DNA of 64,000 bases from an uncultured Paracoccaceae bacterium (GTDB taxonomy: Bacteria; Pseudomonadota; Alphaproteobacteria; Rhodobacterales; Rhodobacteraceae): the NCBI GenBank assembly GCA_947501555.1, contig CANMWG010000001.1, positions 1,860,001 to 1,924,000 of the forward strand, written 5' to 3'. Of the stretch, positions 60,147-64,000 are shown piece after piece; position 1 is the stretch's first letter, and each line of letters starts with the position of its first letter. The translations under genes were made by a program, and so were the position numbers. The notes under the pieces are model-generated. The model saw nothing but the letters and a program-made list of their open reading frames with translations, had not been told where the DNA came from and did no database searches.

Positions 60147-61172
60147 CTATGTCGGCATCAGCGCCCAATAGTCTAAATCCAGCAGCACATCTGGATGATA
60201 TTTTCCATCATCCCCACGCAACACGCCCGGTGCGCCTTTCGTGGCGACCAACCGCAACCGGATCGCCCCCACGCCCGGCGCATCAACCTCTGCGACATCA
60301 AGCACCTCAGACCACGCGCGCACGGTATCCCCTGCAAAGCACGGATTAGCATGCGCCCCGCCATTCAATGCGACAATCATCTGCGCATTGGCCAGCCCAT
60401 TGAACGAAAGCGCACGGGCAAGTGACATTACATGGCCGCCATAGATCAGGCGCTTACCATCCGTGCGGTGGGTCGCATCAAAATGGACCTTGGCCGTGTT
60501 CTGCCAAAGGCGGGTCGCCAACATATGCTCGGCTTCTTCCACAGTTACACCATCCACATGGTCGATGATCTCACCAATCTGGTAGTCCCGCAGAACGTGG
60601 TGCTCGCCAGCCAACGAAAAATCGTATCGGCCAAAGTCTAATCCCGCAGGCACAATCAATTGCCCCGGCGCAATGGCTGACGGCAACTTCGGGATGACTG
60701 TTGTCGGGGCAGGCCCGTCGCCACGCTTGCGCAACATAACCCAGCGGACATACTCCAAAACGTCTTCGCCGCGTTGGTTCCCGCCCGTAGTACGGACCCA
60801 TACCACGCCAGATTTTCCGTTCGAGTTTTGCTTCACCCCAATCACTTCGGACACCGCCGTCAACGTGTCGCCCGGATAAACAGGCCGCAGCCACCGGCCT
60901 GCGGCATAGCCTAAATTCGCCACCGCATTCAGCGACACATCCGGCACCGTCTTGCCAAAGACAGTATGAAAAGTGATCAGGCCATCTACCGGCGACGCTG
61001 GCAAACCGCACGCCCGCGCAAATTCATCTGACGAATACAGCGCACCACGCGCCGGATACAGCGCATGATACATCGCCCGCTCACCACCCGAGATCGTGCG
61101 CGGCACCGCGTGGGCAATCACATCCCCAACGGCGTAATCCTCAAAAAACCGGCCCGCGGTTGTCTTATTCAT
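60147..61172 (-). CDS. mch: Mesaconyl-CoA hydratase (beta-methylmalyl-CoA dehydratase)
   Basis: A 341-residue MaoC-type enzyme with two hot-dog domains; it hydrates mesaconyl-C1-CoA to beta-methylmalyl-CoA in the ethylmalonyl-CoA pathway. The first half starts GRFFEDYAVGDVIAHAVPRTISGGERAMYHAL in parts, with FARACGLPASPVDGLITFHTVFG; the second has QIGEIIDHVDGVTVEEAEHMLATRLWQNTAKVHFD with the catalytic D/H residues and RLIYGGHVMSLARALSFNG. It overlaps the small DUF1737 gene by 4 bp and lies near the lyase gene mcl2, as in other Rhodobacterales. Confidence 0.93.
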   Translation of the reverse strand: MNKTTAGRFFEDYAVGDVIAHAVPRTISGGERAMYHALYPARGALYSSDEFARACGLPASPVDGLITFHTVFGKTVPDVSLNAVANLGYAAGRWLRPVYPGDTLTAVSEVIGVKQNSNGKSGVVWVRTTGGNQRGEDVLEYVRWVMLRKRGDGPAPTTVIPKLPSAIAPGQLIVPAGLDFGRYDFSLAGEHHVLRDYQIGEIIDHVDGVTVEEAEHMLATRLWQNTAKVHFDATHRTDGKRLIYGGHVMSLARALSFNGLANAQMIVALNGGAHANPCFAGDTVRAWSEVLDVAEVDAPGVGAIRLRLVATKGAPGVLRGDDGKYHPDVLLDLDYWALMPT

Positions 61173-61372
61173 TGCTGCCCAAGCTTCATGTCAGGCGAAT
61201 AGGGGGTATCGATGTCTTTCGTCACGGCCTGCCCGCAACGCATCACCCCGTTCGCATGGTCAAACGCGTAGGTCGGATCACCGTATAGATCCCAACCTTT
61301 GGACAGCGCCTCAGACACTTTATGGCAAAACGCGGCGGTGTCATCGGCCGTCAACATCCGGTAAATCTTCAT
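61169..61372 (-). CDS. DUF1737 domain small protein
   Basis: A 67-residue protein beginning MKIYRMLTADDTAAFCHKVSEALSKGWDLYG in parts; this is the DUF1737 pattern (KGW.L.G.P..). It overlaps mch by 4 bp and ends in the same operon. The start at 61372 was chosen over a longer frame for its AGAGG-like leader. Homologues are single-domain proteins of unknown role, often beside enzymes. Confidence 0.8.
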   Translation of the reverse strand: MKIYRMLTADDTAAFCHKVSEALSKGWDLYGDPTYAFDHANGVMRCGQAVTKDIDTPYSPDMKLGQQ

Positions 61373-61376
61373 CCTC

Positions 61377-61931
61377 TTACCCCCATGGTGCGACGCCCAG
61401 CGCAAAATGAATACCCATCACAATGCAGACGACAACAAGTGTGATGACAATGGCAACGATTTCCTTTTTGAAAGGCGCGCGCGGCGGCGGGGTCCAAGAA
61501 CCGTCTTGCTTGTTGATCAAGATGATTTCAACCACCGCCCAAACCCAAAGCCCGCCAAACAGCACAAACGAAGGGGTGTCACCGTTGACGATCAGATGCG
61601 CCACGGCCCAAGTCGAAAAGCCAGTCAACTGGGGATGGCGCAGCTTTGTGCCCAACCAAACACGTGCACCCTTCGGGCCGCCCACCGCGTAAAAATAGAA
61701 GGCAATGACCATCAGTAGGTTATTGATACCGACCTTCATCGGATCACGGCCCCAATAAACGGCACCGTCAGCTGACCGATAACCCAGCACCATCAAAACG
61801 ATGCTGCCAACAATCAAAAGGGCAAAAAGCCCCTTTGCCTTGTCGCCCATCGCAGCCCGAGGGCCGGGGGCTACGCGTTTGAACAGATGTGCGGCCCACC
61901 AAAGGGCGACGCCCGCGATCAATAGGGTCAT
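61377..61931 (-). CDS. NnrU family membrane protein
   Basis: A 184-residue protein with five membrane helices (residues about 1-15, 35-52, 70-85, 110-140 and 160-182). WWAAHLFKRVAPGPRAAMGDKAKGLFALLIVGSIVLMVLGYR in parts, RHPQLTGFSTWAVAHLIVNGD and FGGLWVWAVVEI match NnrU, first linked with denitrification, later found more widely as an isoprenoid/carotenoid isomerase-like (Z-ISO) family. No denitrification gene is nearby. It overlaps the lyase gene by 4 bp. Confidence 0.87.
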   Translation of the reverse strand: MTLLIAGVALWWAAHLFKRVAPGPRAAMGDKAKGLFALLIVGSIVLMVLGYRSADGAVYWGRDPMKVGINNLLMVIAFYFYAVGGPKGARVWLGTKLRHPQLTGFSTWAVAHLIVNGDTPSFVLFGGLWVWAVVEIILINKQDGSWTPPPRAPFKKEIVAIVITLVVVCIVMGIHFALGVAPWG

Positions 61932-62773
61932 GAGGTCTCCAACGTGGCGATTGCTGCGGCTTTGGCCAAGGTCGCCCGTGCGGATTGAATATGCAAGTTC
62001 TCAACAATCCGCCCATCAACAACGGCCACGCCCTGCCCGGCCGCCTCGGCCTGCGCGAAGGCATCAATCTGACGACGGGCCAAATCCAATTCGGCCTGCG
62101 TCGGGGCAAATGCCGCATTCGCAATTTCAACCTGTGCAGGATGGATCAGGGTCTTCCCATCAAAACCTAAGTCACGGCCCTCTTGGCATTCGGCACGCAA
62201 CCCATCCTCATCTTTGAATGCATTGTAGACACCATCCAACACAACAACCCCTGCCGCGCGGGCGGCCAGCACAGACATCTGCAAGGCCGTCGTCAAAGCC
62301 GCACGACGACGCGTAGTCAAATCCTTGGCCAGATCATTTGTCCCCATCACCAAACCGGCAATTTGTGGATGGGCTGCGATGCTGGCAGCATTCAGGATGC
62401 CCTCGGGTGTTTCCATCATCGCCCAAAGGGGGGTGTCAGGCATCAGATTGGCAAACGTATCGACATGCGCAGGTGACGCGACCTTAGGCAACAATACCGC
62501 ATCACAATTCATGGCGGATATGGCCTTTGCATCATCCGCCCCCCACGCTGTATCCAGCCCGTTAATGCGCACAACACGCATTCGTGGGGCATAACTGTCC
62601 TCACCCGCCAAAGCAGTGGTCAAAGTCACACGTGCGTCGATCTTGGCGTCTGGGGTAACCGCGTCCTCCAAATCAAACAAAATGACATCCACGGGCAGGT
62701 CACGCGCCTTTTCCAAGGCGCGCGGCTTCGATCCAGGGATGTAAAGAGCCGAGCGATACGGTCGATAGTGCAT
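61928..62773 (-). CDS. mcl2: (3S)-malyl-CoA thioesterase / CitE-like lyase
   Basis: A 281-residue TIM-barrel enzyme of the HpcH/HpaI-CitE family. It begins RPYRSALYIPGSKPRALEKA, with VILFDLEDAVTPDAK (metal Asp/Glu), VRINGLDTAWGADD, LLPKVASPA and MMETPEGILNAASIAAHP. The length (281) fits Mcl2, the thioesterase that makes malate from malyl-CoA in the ethylmalonyl-CoA pathway, rather than the 318-residue Mcl1. A lyase role is possible. It lies in one operon with NnrU, DUF1737 and mch. Confidence 0.85.
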   Translation of the reverse strand: MHYRPYRSALYIPGSKPRALEKARDLPVDVILFDLEDAVTPDAKIDARVTLTTALAGEDSYAPRMRVVRINGLDTAWGADDAKAISAMNCDAVLLPKVASPAHVDTFANLMPDTPLWAMMETPEGILNAASIAAHPQIAGLVMGTNDLAKDLTTRRRAALTTALQMSVLAARAAGVVVLDGVYNAFKDEDGLRAECQEGRDLGFDGKTLIHPAQVEIANAAFAPTQAELDLARRQIDAFAQAEAAGQGVAVVDGRIVENLHIQSARATLAKAAAIATLETS

Positions 62774-62974
62774 GGATTTGGCCTCGCAATATTATTGCGC
62801 GCAACACGCCATGTTTTGACTGATCATTCAAGCCAAAATCGCGCCGACAAATTCCAAGCCCACCGTCACGGTGTATTAACCAATTTACGTCACATTGGTC
62901 ACAGAATTTGTTCCACTTGCCTGACTGCGACGGACGACATGCCGCGGTCTCCCTCTCGCTAAAAGGTGAACCAA

Positions 62975-63289
62975 ATGAAGCGTAATTTATTTCTTATGTC
63001 CTTCGGCATTGGCGCGATGATGCTGGCCGCAAATAACTCTAGCGCACAGACACGTAGCTGCGCCCCACACGAAGCCGTCGTCGAACGACTTGCGGTAAGA
63101 TATGGTGAAAGTCGGCAATCAATCGGACTTGGCGCCGACAATTCCGTGATTGAGGTTTTTGCCTCGATGGACACCGGCACATGGACCATCACCATGACCC
63201 AACCGGGCGGCCCGACATGCCTTGTTGCGGCGGGTCAAGCGTTCCAACAACTCAGTGAGCCGCTACCAGATGATGATCAGGGCACCTGA
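62975..63289 (+). CDS. Small exported hypothetical protein
   Basis: A 104-residue protein with a signal peptide (FLMSFGIGAMMLAANNSSA, cleavage after SAQ) and a small mature domain with two cysteines (RSCAPHE, GPTCLVA) that probably form a disulfide. HEAVVERLAVRYGESRQSIGL and EVFASMDTGTWTITMTQPGG resemble a small periplasmic domain without known name. The start 62975 has AAAAGG 8 bases upstream. It is a single gene facing a TauE-like gene. Confidence 0.7.
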   Translation: MKRNLFLMSFGIGAMMLAANNSSAQTRSCAPHEAVVERLAVRYGESRQSIGLGADNSVIEVFASMDTGTWTITMTQPGGPTCLVAAGQAFQQLSEPLPDDDQGT

Positions 63290-63414
63290 TCGGACTGCAG
63301 CGACCTCGTCGACATCAAACCCCATGCGCGCAGCCAGCGTTTGCGCGTGTTTTGGCCACGGTCTTACAACCAAGTAGTGGCACGGCATTTAGTCAAAGGG
63401 CGATTCGCAGTTGC

Positions 63415-64000
63415 TCACCCCTGGAACAAAATCTGGCTCAATCCGTCCCAAATCAGCTTAGATGACAAGATAAGCAGTGCCCAAATAATAACCCGGAAGA
63501 ACAGTTTTTCGGGCACGACACGAACCAATTTCACACCCAACAGTACAGCCATAGCGGCGGGGATCATCAAGATCGCCGCCGTCTTTAGGTTGCCCCAGCT
63601 CAATTGCCCCAAAAGATAATAGGGGATCAGCTTGACGACATTCACATAGGCGAATGCGACGACCAACGTGCCGACAAAGGTGATCTTTTCCAAGCGCAAC
63701 GGCAGGGTGAAGACCTGATAAGGCACGGCACCCGAATGGCTGACGAAACTGGTAAAGCCTGCGGTTGCACCCCAGAATAGACCTGACCGCCAACGCGGAT
63801 CACGTGGTGTCGTATCAACGTTGCGGCGCAACATGGTCGCCACTGCAAAGACCGCTCCCATCAACCCCAATAGCAATGTTACTTGTGCCTCTGACACAAG
63901 ATCAACTGTCAGATAGCCAAACAACACACCAAGTGGCATGGCGACAAACATGATACGCAAAACCTGACGGTTGTAGGTCTTGCGGTAGGCCCACAGGCTA
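63415..64000 (-). CDS. TauE/SafE family membrane protein, 5' end outside window
   Basis: About 195 C-terminal residues of a TauE/SafE exporter; the frame stays open to the right edge (upstream residues SLWAYRKTYNRQVLRIMF). Visible elements are FGYLTVDLVSEAQVTLLLG in parts, GLFWGATAGFTSFVSHSGAVP, the second TauE half, FVGTLVVAFAYVNVVKLIPY and a final helix. It is not closely similar to the tauE at 42360. The start lies beyond the window. Confidence 0.88.
   Translation of the reverse strand, partial: SLWAYRKTYNRQVLRIMFVAMPLGVLFGYLTVDLVSEAQVTLLLGLMGAVFAVATMLRRNVDTTPRDPRWRSGLFWGATAGFTSFVSHSGAVPYQVFTLPLRLEKITFVGTLVVAFAYVNVVKLIPYYLLGQLSWGNLKTAAILMIPAAMAVLLGVKLVRVVPEKLFFRVIIWALLILSSKLIWDGLSQILFQG

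Noticed and set aside
1-64000. CRISPR arrays, tRNA/rRNA genes, prophage or IS elements
   Set aside because: No regularly spaced repeats, no transposase or integrase motif and no cloverleaf sequence was seen by eye; a dedicated tRNA scan would be needed to exclude a tRNA fully.

Overview
The window is a stretch of alphaproteobacterial chromosome, most likely from the Rhodobacterales (Roseobacter group, Loktanella/Yoonia/Octadecabacter-like). The evidence is the protein families (glnD-murJ-rhomboid-trpS order, an RpoHII-type sigma factor with an RpoE-like promoter, the ethylmalonyl-CoA pathway, TauE plus TIGR02186, NnrU, an H-NS/HvrA-like protein, Rhodobacterales-type LuxR/LuxI), the moderate GC content and tight ATGA gene overlaps. 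I see no tRNA, rRNA, prophage, transposase or CRISPR array. About 70 protein genes fill nearly all of the sequence.

Layout. 1-10 kb: accessory metabolism, comprising an aldo/keto reductase-FAD oxidoreductase-GNAT operon, a large FAD/GcvT dimethylglycine-dehydrogenase-like enzyme, a lipase-like protein, a hydroxyacid dehydrogenase and several hypothetical proteins. A 26-bp palindromic repeat occurs here in two intergenic copies, with a near-copy inside a coding region. 10-18 kb: an M3 oligopeptidase, an amino-acid ABC binding protein and permease without an ATPase, a membrane-anchored MoeB/ThiF-like protein, dut, coaBC and rpoH. 18-25 kb: cobU and a phosphatase, GST, ComM/YifB, gshB, yraN, rsmI and an LpoA-like lipoprotein. 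25-36 kb: glnD, murJ, a rhomboid homologue without catalytic residues, trpS, ilvE, an AbrB-family membrane protein, a universal stress protein, nfuA, a GFA protein, tsaB and rimI. 36-42 kb: a BMP-type nucleoside ABC importer operon ending in purine nucleoside phosphorylase. 42-46 kb: TauE/SafE with its TIGR02186 partner, an SDR and a RecD/Dda-like helicase.

46-64 kb is the most coherent part. A quorum-sensing unit (small ORF, luxR, luxI) lies directly downstream of ccr. The region ccr, acyltransferase, ecm and, further on, mch and mcl2 encodes much of the ethylmalonyl-CoA pathway for acetyl-CoA assimilation. The succinate dehydrogenase operon sdhCDAB lies between the two halves, with two small lipoprotein genes inserted between sdhA and sdhB. 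The pathway yields glyoxylate and succinyl-CoA, so Sdh acts on a product of its neighbours.

No clearly new multi-gene system was found. The best leads are regulatory or degenerate features: an RpoE-type promoter at rpoH, twin TGTGATCACA palindromes upstream of sdhC, an 18-bp perfect palindrome upstream of tauE, a shared AATTTAATTAC element near ccr and ecm, an Irr-like box at nfuA, the dead rhomboid, an unexplained protein inside the nucleoside ABC operon, and a small ORF overlapping luxR.
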